Positions 10,841 through 23,020 of a stretch of 64,000 nt of DNA are shown in pieces. The position numbers were made by a program, and so were the translations under genes. Within the stretch, counting starts at the first letter, position 1; the number at the start of each line of letters is the position of its first letter. Source of the stretch: Begonia masoniana. Taxonomy: Eukaryota; Streptophyta; Magnoliopsida; Cucurbitales; Begoniaceae. The stretch is taken from contig CM039504.1 of NCBI GenBank assembly GCA_022432975.1, forward strand, positions 4,251,459 through 4,315,458, read 5' to 3'. The notes under the pieces are model-generated. The model did not search any database and was not told where the DNA came from. It saw only the letters and a program-made list of their open reading frames with translations.

Positions 10841-11233
10841 GCATTGCGGTGGGGGACGAAGCTCGCTGGAAGTTTCTTCCGTTTTAGATGATGACAGCGA
10901 CTCATGTCAGTAGCAAGGACAAAATATAAGGTGTACGTAAAAATTCAAATCATAATTAATTTAAACAAATTGGTTGGTCCGCACCATATGTGGTGTGTGT
11001 GTGTGAATGTTATCTCTCATCGTCTGGGAGAAACCACGTGAGAGAGAAAATAGAGAGACGAGGAAAAGAAACATGTCCTAGCCTAGGGTTTGTCACTTTC
11101 TCAAGTTGATATTAAATTTATTTTCTAATTTTATTGATGTGATATTCATTAATTATTATAATTTATAATTTATTTATATAACATATTAATTACACAAACT
11201 AATAATTAGTTACAAATTGATAGATAAATGATT
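10841..11233. other. Unit spacer upstream of tiny gene 1
   Basis: I find no gene here. It contains a (GT)n run near 10993, GAGAGAGAAAATAGAGAGACGAGG near 11040 and the conserved CCTAGCCTAGG word. It corresponds to 32900-33300, 46750-47110 and 57100-57610. Confidence 0.6.
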
Positions 11234-11658
11234 TAGGGTAGAAACTAGAAAGTGACCCCACGTGCAAATCCCTAAAGAATCTAGGAAGCTTTTTAAATAC
11301 AATATATGAAAGGACCAAATGCAAATAATAATAGATAAATCAACCCAGAACCAGTCAGGTGGAAACCGACTGTTTTCGGCCAGAATTTCGCCCTCTTCCT
11401 CATAGAAGACGCAAACCAAATCTCTTCCTGTGTGATTTTTTTTTTTTTTTTTACAGAACTGGTTTTTATTACTAATCGGAAAAGACTATTTTTCTTTTTA
11501 CTGGGAAAAAATGGTAGACAAATTGGGCGGACTTGAGCTTCAAAACTTTTGGAATTCATCGTCATGTTTTGGGAACGGGACGGTCAAAAAAGGAGGATGT
11601 AGTCATCAAGATGATTGAGATGTTGAAGAAGGGTGTAGAAAAAATTACAAAGACGAGT
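11234..11658 (+). pseudogene. 5' half of fragment X (unit 2), cut by E2
   Basis: It holds the conserved block with GAAACTAGAAAGTGACCCC, a polypyrimidine run ending ACAG, and the following exon-like stretch up to AAAGACGAGT, where E2 is inserted. The frame open in units 4 and 5 is disturbed by an extra A run at 11509. The product is unknown; see 47307-47592. Confidence 0.45.
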
Positions 11659-12534
11659 TGATGTAGTCAAATGAGCAACCAAGGACAATCAAAAGTAATA
11701 GAAAGCCAAGATCCATTGATGAATATAGGAGGACCAATATCGAGGTCAAGAACAAAGAAAATAAATAAAAGACTACAAATTTTAATCAAAGACATCCAAG
11801 AAAAAGAATCATCACAAGATGTACAACGAGCCATAATATTACTAAGTGTTGATGAAAAAGTAATGATTGGAAAAGAAGCCCAAAACGTAAGAGATGTTTC
11901 AAAAATAAAGACTTCCCACATGATCACCCAACATGACACTATTCTATCCCAAGTTTTTTTAACTTCAAAGTTCTTACAAGTGTCATACCATTAGGTTAGG
12001 CCCACAATTTGAATTAAACTCGGGACTCATACTACTTAAACCTAATTTTCGCGGTCACCATCCACTTGCATCACTTTTCAAATCACAATTTTACTTTTCT
12101 TGTTTTTAGAAACTTTCTTATTGCCTAATTAGGATATTTTTATTATTTTTAATTATACTATTACCTTATTAAATTTATACCTTTGCCTATTTAAGTGATA
12201 TTTGTAATAGATTTTAGGAACTTTTGAATGAATTGATTTTTATGAAGATTTTACTTTGAGGTGAGATCCTTATAATTCTCGTCTTAAGTTCTTGGATTAG
12301 AACGTGATCTTCTTCAAGTGTATTTTTGAAAAGATCGAACTTGATAGCTTAGGTTCAACCAACGAGTTTGATTCGGGTCTAGCTACTTTTCTGATAACTT
12401 CGGTTCCATCGCTATCTATCGATTAAGATCAAGTTCCTTCTTTTTGTTCTTTCGAATCAATAAATGTATCATTCCCTTTGAATTCATCATTGCGTGTTGG
12501 GTCTAACATCTTTAATATCTTAGGTTTCACATCA
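11659..12534 (+). repeat. 5' LTR of E2 (876 bp)
   Basis: It starts TGATGTAGTC and ends TTTCACATCA, followed by TT and the primer site. TATTTAAG near 12188 takes the place of the TATATAAG of E1. The reading frame 11671-11994 is the copy of the polyprotein tail encoded in every LTR of this family, not an independent gene. Confidence 0.9.
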
Positions 12535-12536
12535 TT

Positions 12537-12548
12537 TGGTATCAGAGC
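12537..12548 (+). other. Primer-binding site of E2 (tRNA-iMet type)
   Basis: TGGTATCAGAGC lies two bases after the 5' LTR. This is the standard complement of the 3' end of plant initiator tRNA-Met used by many LTR retrotransposons. Confidence 0.9.
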
Positions 12549-13036
12549 AAAGGTTCTTCGATTCAGAGAAGCTATCTTTATCGTTCTCGTTATTTTCTTT
12601 GTCTCTTTCCCACAAAACCTTTTGATTCTTTTAACCTTTTGATTCTTTTACTTTCATTTTAAGTTCAAAAAAAAATCTCGAAGATTCAAAAAAAAAAAAA
12701 TCGTAAGAATACCTCATTTGTATCGAGGATTCACAACTGTAAACTATTCAAGCTTCTCAAAACGTTATATCCAGAGATCGATTCTAGCAAACACCTTTAG
12801 TGGTTTGACTTTATTCTATTCTTGAAAGTTGGATCTTTAAGTTTGAAAGTTTGAATTTTCACGTTTGCACTTGTTGGATGCATATTGATTGGGTTCTAAC
12901 TTTAATAACCTAAAGAAGAGATTGAGTGGTAAAAGGCAAGAGTGTGAGAATATCTTATAAAAGCTAAAATTTCGAGTGAAACACGAGTGAAGTGACATTG
13001 AACGAGTGTAAACACGTAAGGGAGAAGAGAGCTCCA

Positions 13037-14186
13037 TTTAAATTTCTGCATTTCAATTCAGTTATTTGAATTTTTGTATTTGAATTCAGTCATTAATTTT
13101 CACATTTCAATCTAGTCATTTGAATTTCTGCATTTCAATTCAGTCATTTAAATTTCGCATTTTAATCTCATTAATTTTACATTTCTACATTTCAATTCAG
13201 TCATTTAAATTTCTGCATTTCAATTCAGTCATTTAAATTTCTGCATTTCAATTCAGTCATTTAAATTTCTGCATTTCAATTCAGTCATTTAAATTTCTGC
13301 ATTTCAATTCAGTCATTTAAATTTCTGCATTTCAATTCAGTCATTTAAATTTCTGCATTTCAATTCAGTCATTTAAATTTCTGCATTTCAATTCAGTCAT
13401 TTAAATTTCTGCATTTCAATTCAGTTATTTGAATTTTTGTATTTGAATTCAGTCATTTAAATTTCTGCATTTCAATTCAGTCATTTAAATTTCTGCATTT
13501 CAATTCAGTCATTTAAATTTCTGCATTTCAATTCAGTCATTTAAATTTCTGCATTTCAATTCAGTCATTTAAATTTCTGCATTTCAATTCAGTCATTTAA
13601 ATTTCTGCATTTCAATTCAGTCATTTAAATTTCTGCATTTCAATTCAGTCATTTAAATTTCTGCATTTCAATTCAGTCATTTAAATTTCTGCATTTCAAT
13701 TCAGTCATTTAAATTTCTGCATTTCAATTCAGTTATTTGAATTTTTGTATTTGAATTCAGTCATTTAAATTTCTGCATTTCAATTCAGTCATTTAAATTT
13801 CTGCATTTCAATTCAGTCATTTAAATTTCTGCATTTCAATTCAGTCATTTAAATTTCTGCATTTCAATTCAGTCATTTAAATTTCTGCATTTCAATTCAG
13901 TCATTTAAATTTCTGCATTTCAATTCAGTCATTTAAATTTCTGCATTTCAATTCAGTCATTTAAATTTCTGCATTTCAATTCAGTCATTTAAATTTCTGC
14001 ATTTCAATTCAGTCATTTAAATTTCTGCATTTCAATTCAGTCATTTAAATTTCTGCATTTCAATTCAGTCATTTAAATTTCTGCATTTCAATTCAGTCAT
14101 TTAAATTTCTGCATTTCAATTCAGTCATTTAAATTTCTGCATTTCAATTCAGTCATTTAAATTTCTGCATTTCAATTCAGTCATTT
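13037..14186. repeat. 28-bp tandem array in the E2 leader, about 40 units
   Basis: The unit is ATTTCTGCATTTCAATTCAG plus TCATTTAA. From about 13187 units are nearly identical. A variant containing CAGTTATTTGAATTTTTG sits at 13059, 13422 and 13730; the last two are 308 bp apart, exactly 11 units, which indicates block duplication. E3 has only about six degenerate units at the same place (35085-35260). The array ends abruptly inside gag coding sequence at 14187. Confidence 0.95.
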
Positions 14187-15534
14187 AGACGACAATGAAA
14201 AACCAAACTGAAAGGAAAGATACGATAGGAACGATCGAGAGAATGAAGATCTTAGCGATATCAAGGTCAACATCCTAGCCTTCCAAGGAAAAAGTGATCC
14301 CGAAGCTTATTTGGAATGAGAAAAGAAAGTTGATTCTTTACTTGAGTATCGAAACTACACGGAGAAAAAAAAAGTTAGGTTGGTCACAATGGAGTTCACC
14401 GATTATGCCAGCATCTGGTGGGATCAACTAGTCAAAACTCGAAAATGAAACGAAGAGCACATGGGAAACTGTGAAAACAATCATGAGAAAAAGGTACATC
14501 CTGTCATATTATTATAGGGATTTGTGTCGAAAACTTTAAGGCCTTACTCAAGGATATATAAGTGTGGAGTATTATAAAGAAATGGAGATGACCATGATAA
14601 AAGCTGACGTTAATGAGGATGAAGAAGCCACGATGGCAAGGTTTGAGGGAGGACTTAATCGAGAGATTGTCGACATAGTAGATTTGCAACACTATTTGAA
14701 CATGGAGGAATTACTACACAAGGCAATCAAAATTGAACGACAACTAAATGCCAAGAAAAGTGCAAAGGTAAACACGGCGTCAAATAGTTCGTGGAAACCA
14801 AATTGGAAAGGAGAGAAGCCAAACCCGAGGGAGGACTACAACGGGAAAATCATGGCTAATAACTTCAACCCGCCGAAAGGAAAGAGTGAGGTTCCAACGC
14901 TAACTTGGACTTGAGAAGTCAAATGTTATCGATGCCAAGGAATTGGGCACATCACATCGAATTGTCCCAATAAGCGTGCGATGGTCTTCTTAGAGAATGG
15001 CGATATAGAAAGTGTGAGTTCAAGTGATAACGAGATGCCATCACTCGAAGATTGTAGTGATGTAGACGTGGAGGAGTCGGTCAAAAGAGATTTATTAGTC
15101 ATAAGGAGAGTCTTAAGTGTACAAATTAAGGAGGACAATGACAAAGCCTAAAATGAAAACATCTTTATACTAGGTGTCATGTCAACGACAAGGTATGTAG
15201 TATGATCATTGATAGCGGAACTTGCACAAACGTGGTTAGTGCGCTATTGGTCCAAAAGTTAAATTTCAAAACCAAGCGACACCCAAAGCCGTACAAGTTG
15301 CAATGGTTGAGCGATTGTAGCGAAATTAGAGTAACAAGACAAGTAAATATCACATTATCAATCGAGAAGTACAAAGATAAGATTTTGTGTGACGTAGTGC
15401 CAATACAAGCAACTCACATCATATTGGGGAGACCATGGCAATATGATAGAACAGTTAAGCATAACGAATATAAAAATGAGTATTTGCTTACTCAAAATGG
15501 GAGGTTAGTAATACTAAAACCATTACCACCGTGA
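14187..15534 (+). pseudogene. E2 gag, zinc knuckle and protease (start deleted)
   Basis: The array runs directly into mid-gag (ACGACAATGAAAAACC). The gag start present in E3 at 35323 and the sequence before it are missing. A retrotransposon gag region follows in several frames. The nucleocapsid knuckle, C-Y-R-C then GIGHIT then SNCPNK, lies near 14922-14970, with a TGA just before it at 14912. The protease segment (15202-15534) opens MIIDSGTCTNV with the aspartic-protease DSG triad and ends ILGRPWQYDRTVKHNEY, which is usual for Gypsy proteases. Confidence 0.85.
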
Positions 15535-16128
15535 AAAGCAAGCTTGGATCAAGAGATGATTGTCCAAGAGATCCAAAATGACAAAAGTTTAAATGAAAAA
15601 GGTGGGAAAAATGACAAAAATGGCGTAGTAGAAAATTTAAGCATGAAAAAAGAGAAGAAAAAAGCGAAAAAGAAAGAGGAGACAAAAAAGCCGATGAGAG
15701 AAAAACCATAAATAAAGAAAGTAAAAAAGGCAAAGAGGAAGAAAAGAAATTGGAGAAAGGGAGAAGAAACGAGGGAGAAGAGAGAAAAAAGAGTGGACTT
15801 GTGAGGAAAGGTGAGGAGATAATTTTGTTACTCCACAAATATGCTTATTTTTTCACTAACGATCTAACGAATTCTCTTCCCATAACTGTTACCTCTCTTT
15901 TGCAGAAATTTGATGACATATTTCTAGAGGAATTACCTAAAAGAGTTCCCCCGCTTAGGGAAATCGAGCATTAAATCGATTTCATCCCCGGAGCGATGAT
16001 CCCAAACCGACCTGCATACCGAGCAAATCCTGAGAAAACTAAGGAAATTCAAAGACAAGTAGATGAGTTTGTAGAGAAAGGCCTAGTGAAAGAGAGTCTT
16101 AGCCCATGCTCAGTTTCGGTTATATTGG
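15535..16128 (+). pseudogene. E2 linker and N-terminal RT, up to the hAT-like insert
   Basis: A Lys/Glu-rich linker (15640-15790) precedes the RT N-terminus with KFDDIFLEELPKRVPPL. A TAA at 15973 interrupts the frame at the position where E1 and E3 read a His-Gln pair. RANPEKTKEIQRQVDEFVEK follows. The frame ends at the hAT-like insertion and continues for 77 bp at 17170-17246 ([10 protein letters not shown]) before the solo LTR. Confidence 0.85.
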
Positions 16129-17161
16129 TTAAGGGTGGGCAGAACCAGCCCAGAACCACAAAACCGGACTGGACCGGCTGTCCGGGCCGGTTCTTGGGCG
16201 GTTCTTCTTTCCATGGAACCGGTTTTAGTTCCATGGATTGGAGAACGGGGAACTGCGGTCCGGTTCCCGGTTCTCCGTGTCGGGAACCAGAATTCCCATG
16301 AGAGAACCGACCATGAGAAGATGAAAAAAAAAGGTGTCATTACTGCGCCAGTTGTTAAGCATTACTGCGCCAGTTGTGTTCTCTCTTCCTCATTTCTCTC
16401 TCTATCATAGAACGTTAGAGAGAGAGAGAGGAGCTATTTCCCCATCAGTCTTTACCGTCTTCTTCTTGTGATCTGATTCTCTGTCTCTAAAACATAGGAA
16501 ATGGGGTTTCTCTCTCACTCAAAGGTTTGAAGCATTGTTGAAGCATTAATGGTGAGTTGCTCTTTGTTTCCTCCTCTTTCCAGAGTTTTATGCCTACATA
16601 ATACCTGCCATTAGTGATTGTAATCTGGTTTAAGTTGTCTTCTCATGAAAGATATAGGCATTATTAAATAGCCATTCCATCTTCAACAACAACGGCTTCC
16701 TGGAAATTCTGAACCATTAAAACAGTCTGATTGTTGATTATGGACTAGGAATCAAGTGCAGACAAATCCAAACCAGATGGCTGAGTTTGGTGAGCAGAAA
16801 TAGGCAAAATCCTCAGGCTTTCATTTTCTTGAAACTCAGAGAGAAACAGAGCAATGATAAGTTTCTTCAACAAACCCATCATTTTTTTTTGTACTTCCAA
16901 ACTGTTATGGACTTGATCAGAGCCTCTTCCTGGAGCAGAATCCCTGAGGGAAGACAAGTATTTGGAGCAAAAAATTTTAAATACATGGGAGGGAACCGGT
17001 ACAGAACCGGAACCGGACCGAACTTGCAGTCCAGTTCCAGTTCACCGCGGGTTCCGCTAGGGACCGGTTCCGAGTTTTGGAAAATAAATTCCTGAAACCA
17101 ACAGTCCAGTCCGGTCCGGTTCTTGGCCAGAACTGGCCCGAACCGGACCGTGCCCAGCCCT
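16129..17161. mobile_element. hAT-like non-autonomous element (1033 bp)
   Basis: The ends are inverted: TTAAGGGTGGGCAGAACC on the left, and the right end reads AGGGCTGGGCACGGTCC on the other strand. The host word is duplicated as TATATTGG (16121-16128) and AATATTTG (17162-17169), a diverged 8-bp target duplication compared with TATATTTG in E3. Both subterminal regions are packed with AACCGG/CCGGTT words, as is typical for hAT elements. No transposase is visible; the interior has a (GA)n run at 16409 and no convincing gene. Confidence 0.8.
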
Positions 17162-17246
17162 AATATTTGTTTCGAAAAAGGACGGCACTTGGAGAATGTG
17201 CGTCGATTGCCGAGCGGTAAATAAAATTATGGTTAAGTATCGATAT

Positions 17247-19449
17247 TGTAATAACCAAAAAAATTTCATCGTACACCCTATTACTCGTGCATAGTGTTTT
17301 ATGATTTAAAATTTCTCAATTTTAGAAATAAAGAGAAGCAATGGAATATTGCGAAGTCAACAAGTATTAGATCAATAGCAATTAACTTTAACATCTAAAG
17401 AAGAATGATGAACCAATTGAAGAGAGTTTCAAAAGTCAAAAGAAAATAAAGACCAATAGGAATGAAGAATAGTGTTAAGTTTGAATAGTCAACAATGAAG
17501 AACCAATGGAGGGGAGGTATGAATGAGTCAAACTTTCAAAAGACAAAGGGAGAAGGAAACCATGCTGGAAATCAAAGGAAGAAGTAAAGAGAGAAAAGGA
17601 GGATAAACATGAAGAAAAGTCAAAATTGCTCCTTTAAACCTAAAAACGACACCTCACCTCCTACTCATCTTTAAGGTAACTCTTAGTATGACCAAGAGCC
17701 ACGAAATTTCTCCTCCATTTTCAGAGCTCTCCCTTCTCTCAAAGCTCAGTCTTTTGCAAGAAGAATCAAGGTAAGTTAAATTTTAGGTTATGTTCATGTA
17801 AAATACTAGTTATAGGTTGATAAAATTGGAGTTTTCTTGAGATTATGGAGAGGTTGATAAACCCTAGATGGCTGCACGAAAATTTGGTTTTCCCTCCTTA
17901 ATTTCTTGATGTTTTAGGGTTTGAATGAATTGTAATGGTTGCTTATGGTTGAAAATGAAGGAAAAACATCAAGTAATGCATGAATAGTTGAAAATAGTAA
18001 AATACAGGGCAGATTGGAAATCTGTAATTTCGATACATTGAGCTAGTTTATCTTGATAAATTGACTTTACCATGTTAAAGTAGACTCCTTAAGGATTCCA
18101 TAGCCTCAAGAATTATCGAATTTGGTTATGTATAGCAAAAGTTATGAGATTTTGAAATTTGTTGTTTATTTGAAGGGAATTCTGAAAATTATGTTGTTAA
18201 GTGAATTTTTATGAATTTTGTTGATTGGCATGCTTTAGGTATACAAGTCAAGAAGGAACTTGAGCACATTAACGAAACCAAACTCAAGAGACGAGGTAAG
18301 TGTATGTATGTATGCGTTTTGGCCGATTGGCCTATACCACAAAAGATTATGAGATTGAGGATTTGGTGAATGTAGTTTTGAGAGTTGGTTGGGTAGAACT
18401 CTTAGGTTGTGAGTGAGTTAATTATGCTAGTTGTTTGTTTAATGAATGATTTGCTTATTAGTTATATTATGTTATAGAATTGAAGGATGTGTGTGCAACA
18501 TGTAATCATGCATCATGGTTTTCCTAAAGCATAGAAAATGGTTTTTATACATAGTTTTCATGTAAACAAGAGTAACAGAATATAGAACAGTAAAATACGT
18601 AATAGTTGTTGTGGGTAGGGAACTGAGTTTGGTAGTTCCGCCAGAGGAACCGGTTCTGTCAGAGGGACTGTCATATATGCCATCCCACTTCCCCTAGAGA
18701 GAGTTGGTCGTCCCGCTAGGTGGACAATCAGTTAGGCCATCTCTTCTCTAGAAGCAGTACCCCAATAACTCATGTCATGCAAGAAAAATAAGAGAAGACT
18801 CAGTACATGCTTTTACGAACAGCATAGCATAATCATGAGCATGCATTTTATTTTACTATATCACTTACTGAGCATTAGGCTCATTAGTTTATTTTGTTGT
18901 ATAGGTGAATTTGATACAGGTGAGGGCCTTGATCCTTAAGAAGGTTGATGAAGCAGTTGGTGGAGGACGTCCATGGGGTGTGCTTGTAGCCGCTAGGGCG
19001 ATTTTGACCTGTGGGCGAATGCATAGGTAATTTTGGGATAATGTATGTACAAAAAGTTTTGAAGTTGCAGATTTGTACGTAAATGACAAGTTTAGTTGTC
19101 TTTAAACGGTAGTGTCTATTTTGATGTATGAATATATTTTTGAAATTATATTAGAAGTCTAGTTTCACATTGCAGGTTTTGGTTTTATAGTTTTAAACGT
19201 TATATTGTCATTTTTTTTAACGATAGTGAATGTAAAGCAAGATTTCATTCTCTTATTTTATTTAGTTTAAAGATTTTATAATGAGTCTTCTATAAAGTAA
19301 TCTTTTCTTTCCGCTGCAAACATTTAATGTTTTAACGATGTCGTTTTAAACGATGGAAAAATTTTTAAATTTTTATGGATTTTCCAGTACGGTTAGACAC
19401 ATGAACAGCAAATGTGACGAACCGGGTTCAGGTAACTCGGGGTGTCACA
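17247..19449 (+). mobile_element. Solo LTR, 2.2 kb, inserted in E2 RT
   Basis: It starts TGTAATAACC and ends AACTCGGGGTGTCACA, with perfect 5-bp duplications GATAT at 17242-17246 and 19450-19454. Its last 40 bp (GACGAACCGGGTTCAGGTAA) resemble the ends of the other two long LTRs, but the body is different, so it belongs to a related family. No gene is visible. Confidence 0.85.
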
Positions 19450-19454
19450 GATAT

Positions 19455-21720
19455 CCTATTCCTCACCTTGATAATATGCTTGATGAACTGTATGGTGCAT
19501 GTACGTTTTTCAAAATTGATTTAAAGAACAGATATTATCAAATTCGCATGAAACATGGAAAACAACTTTTAAAACAAAATATGGTCTTTATAAATGGTTG
19601 GTTATGCCGTTTGGACTATCTAATGCACCGAGCACGTTTATGAGATTGATGAATAATGTTTTAAGGTAATTTATTGAAAAATTTGTTGTGGTCTACTTTG
19701 ATGATATTTTATTGTATAGTAAGTCACTTGACGAACATGTTAAGCATTTGAGATCCGTATTTAGTGTGTTAAAATCGAATATATTGTATGTTAATCTTAA
19801 AAAGTGTATTTTTTGCATGAAATCGGTAGTTTTCCACAGTTTTGTAGTTAGCTCAAAGGGAGTATCAGTGGATGAGGAAAAAGTAAGAGCAATCAATGAA
19901 TGACCCACACCAAAGAACGTAAATGAGGTACGTAGCTTTCACGGCTTGGCTAACTTTTATATGAGATTTGTGAGAGACTTTAGCACTATTGCAGCACTTA
20001 TGAATGAATTAGTTAAAAAGAATGTTGAATTTAACTGGACCGAAATACATGAAAAAGCGTTTAATTTGTTAAAAGAGAAACTAACTAATGTTTCCCTTCT
20101 AGTCTTACCAAATTTTGATAAAACATTTGAAACCGAATGTGACGCGTTGGGAAAGGGAATTGGAGGAGTTTTGATGCAGGAAATGAAGCTAATTGCTTAC
20201 TTCAGTGAAAAGATTAGTGCAGCAAAATTAAATTATCCAACATACGACAAGGATGGCAACACTACTTGTGGCCCAAAGAGTTTATCATTCATTCCGATCA
20301 CGAGTGTTTGAAGCACCTAAAGTTGCAATGTAAATTGTACAAGAGACACGCCAAGTGGTTAGAATTCATCGAGACCTTTCCATATATCATCCATTACAAA
20401 AAATGTAAGGACAACGTAGTCGCTGATGCGTTGTCAAGGAGGTACGTTTTAATCACTTATCTACAATCTAAATTGTTAGAATTTGAATTTATTAAGGATT
20501 TGTATGAATCAGACATAGATTTTTGTCATGTATGGAGAAATTGTGAGAAAGTTGCATGTGTTGATTATTATAGACACGATGAGTATTTATTTCGAAAAGA
20601 TAAACTTTGAATACCTAAATGCTCATTACATGAATTGCTTGTTAGAGAAACACATGGTGGAGGATTAATGTGACACTTCGAAATTGACAAAACTTTGAAT
20701 GTCTTGATATAACATTTCTTTTGGCCAAAAATGAAGCATGATGTTATAACTATTTGTGAAAGATGCATTGAATGTAGGAAGGCAAAGTCAAAGATTAAAC
20801 CATATGGATAGTATAGTCCTTTACCCGTGCCAGAGCACCCTTGGATGAATATTTCCATGGATTTTGTGTTAGGTTTACCAAGAACACAAGGGGGTAAGGA
20901 CAGTATTTTTGTGGTTGTGGATTAATTTAGTAAAATGGCGCATTTTATAGCATGTTCTAAAACTAATGATACTACACATATAGTGGATTTATTTTTTTAA
21001 AGAGATTATGCGTTTACATAGATTACCTAGAACAATTGTTAGTGATAGGAATGTGAAGTTTCTAAGTCACTTTTGGAGAACCTTATGGAATAAGCTAGGC
21101 ACAAGATTATTGTTTTCCACCGTGGCACACCCCCAAATGGATGGATAAACCGAGGTAGTGAATCGAACTTTATCTACTTTGTTGAGAACAATAATTTCTA
21201 AGAATTTAAAACAATGGGAGAGTTACTTGCCACATGTTGAGTTCGCTTACAATAGATTTGTTCATTCTACTACTTCTTACTCACCATTTGAAATCGTGTA
21301 TGTCTTTAACCCTCCTATACCGCTTAATTTATTATCGTTACCTTCTAATGAATTGGTTGATTTAAATGGAAAAAGAAAAGCTGAATTTGTAAGGGAATTA
21401 CAGGCGAAGGTTCCAAAAAATATCATACAAAAGAACGAGCACTATGCACGACAAGCCAACAAGAATAGAAAAGAAATCATCTTTGAACCCGGATATTGGG
21501 TTTGGGTGCATCTATGAAAGGAGAGATTTGTGAAGCGGAGAAAGAATAAGTTACAACCCCGAGGAGACGGTCTCTTCCAAGTGTTAGAACGCATCAACGA
21601 CAATGATTACAAGATTGACTTACCGAACGAATATGATAATGTAAGCGCTACTTTTAATGTTAGCGACTTATTTTTGTTTGATGCAGATTCGAGGACGAAT
21701 CTTTTCGAAGAGGGAGAGAA
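19455..21720 (+). pseudogene. E2 pol, RT, RNase H and integrase (broken)
   Basis: RT resumes at [19 protein letters not shown] is at 19694-19705. A 10-bp deletion near 19557 (KHGKQ in place of KQGDEWK) shifts the frame. The shared TAA before FIEKFVV and the shared TGA before PTPKNV are present. A deletion near 20251 joins YDKDGNT and shifts the RNase H frame. The integrase has further stops at 20608, 20672, 20923 and 20998, and DGQTEVVNR reads DG* TEVVNR. This is the most damaged of the three copies. Confidence 0.9.
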
Positions 21721-23015
21721 TGATATAGTCAAAGGAGCAACTAAGGACAATCAAGAAGCAATAGTGAGCCAAGATTCATTGATGAACATAGGAGGACCAA
21801 TGTCGAGATCAAGAACAAAGAAAATAAACAAAAGACTACAAATTTTAATCAAAGACATCCAAGAAACAGAATCATCACAAGATGTGCAATGAGCCATAAT
21901 ATTACTTAGTGTTGATGAAGAAGCAAAGATTGGAAAAGAAGCCCAAAACGTAAGAGATGTTTAAAAAATAAAGACTTCCCACATGATCACCCAACATGGC
22001 ACTATTCTAGCCCAAGTTTTTTTAACTTCAAAGTTCTTACAAGTGCCACACCATTGGGTTAGGCCCACAATTTGAATTAAACTCGGGACTCATACTACTT
22101 AAACCTAATTTTTGCGGTCACCATCCACTTGCACCACTTTTCAAATCACAATTTTACTTTTCTTGTTTTTAGAAACTTTCCTATTGCCTAATTAGGATAT
22201 TTTTATTATTTTTAAGGGAAAAGTTCAATTTATACCCCAACGTATGGAGTCAGTGACCATTTGGTACCTAACGTTTTTTTTGTACCCAATCAAACCCTAT
22301 AGTATAAAACGTTTGCAATTCAAACCCTACCGTTAAAAAGACCATTAAAATTAGCACGTGCACCGTACGTGCGATGATTAATGCCCAAAATACCCTCCTG
22401 TACGTGCGATGATTAATGCCCAAAATACCCTCCTGTTAACAAGAGGGTATTTTGGGCATAAATCATCGCACGTGCAGCGCACGTGCTAATTTTAACGGCA
22501 TTTTTAACGGTAGAGTTTGAATTGCAAACGTTTTATATGATAGGGTTTGATTGGGTACAAAAAAAACATTAGGTACCAAATGATCACTGACTCCATACGT
22601 TGGGATCTAAATTGAATTTTTCCCTATTTTTAATTATATTATTACCTTATTAAATTTATACCTTTACTTATTTAAGTGATATTTGTAATAGATTTTAGGG
22701 ACTTTTGAATGAATTGATTTTTATGAAGATTTTGCTTTGAGGTAAGATCTTTATAATTCTCTTTTTAAGTTCTTGGATTAGAACTTGATCTTATTCAAGT
22801 GTATTCTTGAAAAGATCGAACTTGATAGCTTAGGTTCAACCAACAAGTTTGGTTCGGGTCTAGCTACTTTTCTGATAACTTCGGTTCCATTGCTATCTAT
22901 CGATTGGGGTCAAGTTCCTTCTTTTTGTTCTTTCGAATCAATAAATGTTTCATTCCCTTTGAATTCCGCATTGCGTGTTGGGTCTAACATCTTTAATATC
23001 TTAGGTTTCGCATCA
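21721..23015 (+). repeat. 3' LTR of E2, interrupted by a MITE
   Basis: It starts TGATATAGTC after the purine tract GAAGAGGGAGAGAA and ends TTTCGCATCA. Without the MITE and its target duplication it is 877 bp, equal to the 5' LTR. The frame 21530-21892 carries the C-terminal integrase and its LTR-encoded tail GPMSRSRTKKINKRLQ. Confidence 0.9.
22216..22624. mobile_element. Mutator-like MITE (409 bp) in the E2 3' LTR
   Basis: It has long terminal inverted repeats starting GGGAAAAGTTCAATTTA on the left and ending AAATTGAATTTTTCCC on the right. A perfect 9-bp duplication TATTTTTAA is at 22207-22215 and 22625-22633. The same LTR site is empty in E1 (6450), the E2 5' LTR (12150) and E3. A 36-bp internal stretch (GTACGTGCGATGATTAATGC...) is duplicated at 22365 and 22401. 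It has no coding capacity. Confidence 0.92.
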
Positions 23016-23020
23016 CAAGT

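Larger units (their letters stand above)
11659..23015 (+). mobile_element. Ty3/Gypsy element E2, full length with nested insertions
   Basis: Both LTRs are present (11659-12534 and 21721-23015), with target copies CGAGT (11654-11658) and CAAGT (23016-23020). Order: LTR, primer site, 28-bp repeat leader, gag, zinc knuckle, protease, RT, RNase H, integrase, LTR. Three later insertions split it: hAT-like (16129-17161), solo LTR (17247-19449) and a MITE in the 3' LTR (22216-22624). The total is 11.36 kb and about 7.7 kb without them. All coding parts are broken. The integrase tail has no visible chromodomain; the C-terminus continues into the LTR as GPMSRSRTKKINKRLQ, a form I associate with CRM-type chromoviruses. 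Confidence 0.92.

Noticed and set aside
10580..10891. Plus-strand frames opposite the tiny gene (also 32378, 45877, 56351)
   Set aside because: The plus frame is hydrophobic and also open, but the TATA box, leader composition and conserved start favour the minus strand. I cannot fully exclude the plus strand.
11293..11565. Minus-strand 90-aa frame, similar at 47170-47442
   Set aside because: Lies opposite fragment X and crosses its poly-T run; its Lys run is just that homopolymer. I judged the plus frame with the acceptor site more likely.
13037..14186. Possible CRISPR-like array of 28-bp repeats
   Set aside because: Units are directly adjacent with no unique spacers, and the setting is a plant retrotransposon leader. 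It is a simple tandem repeat.
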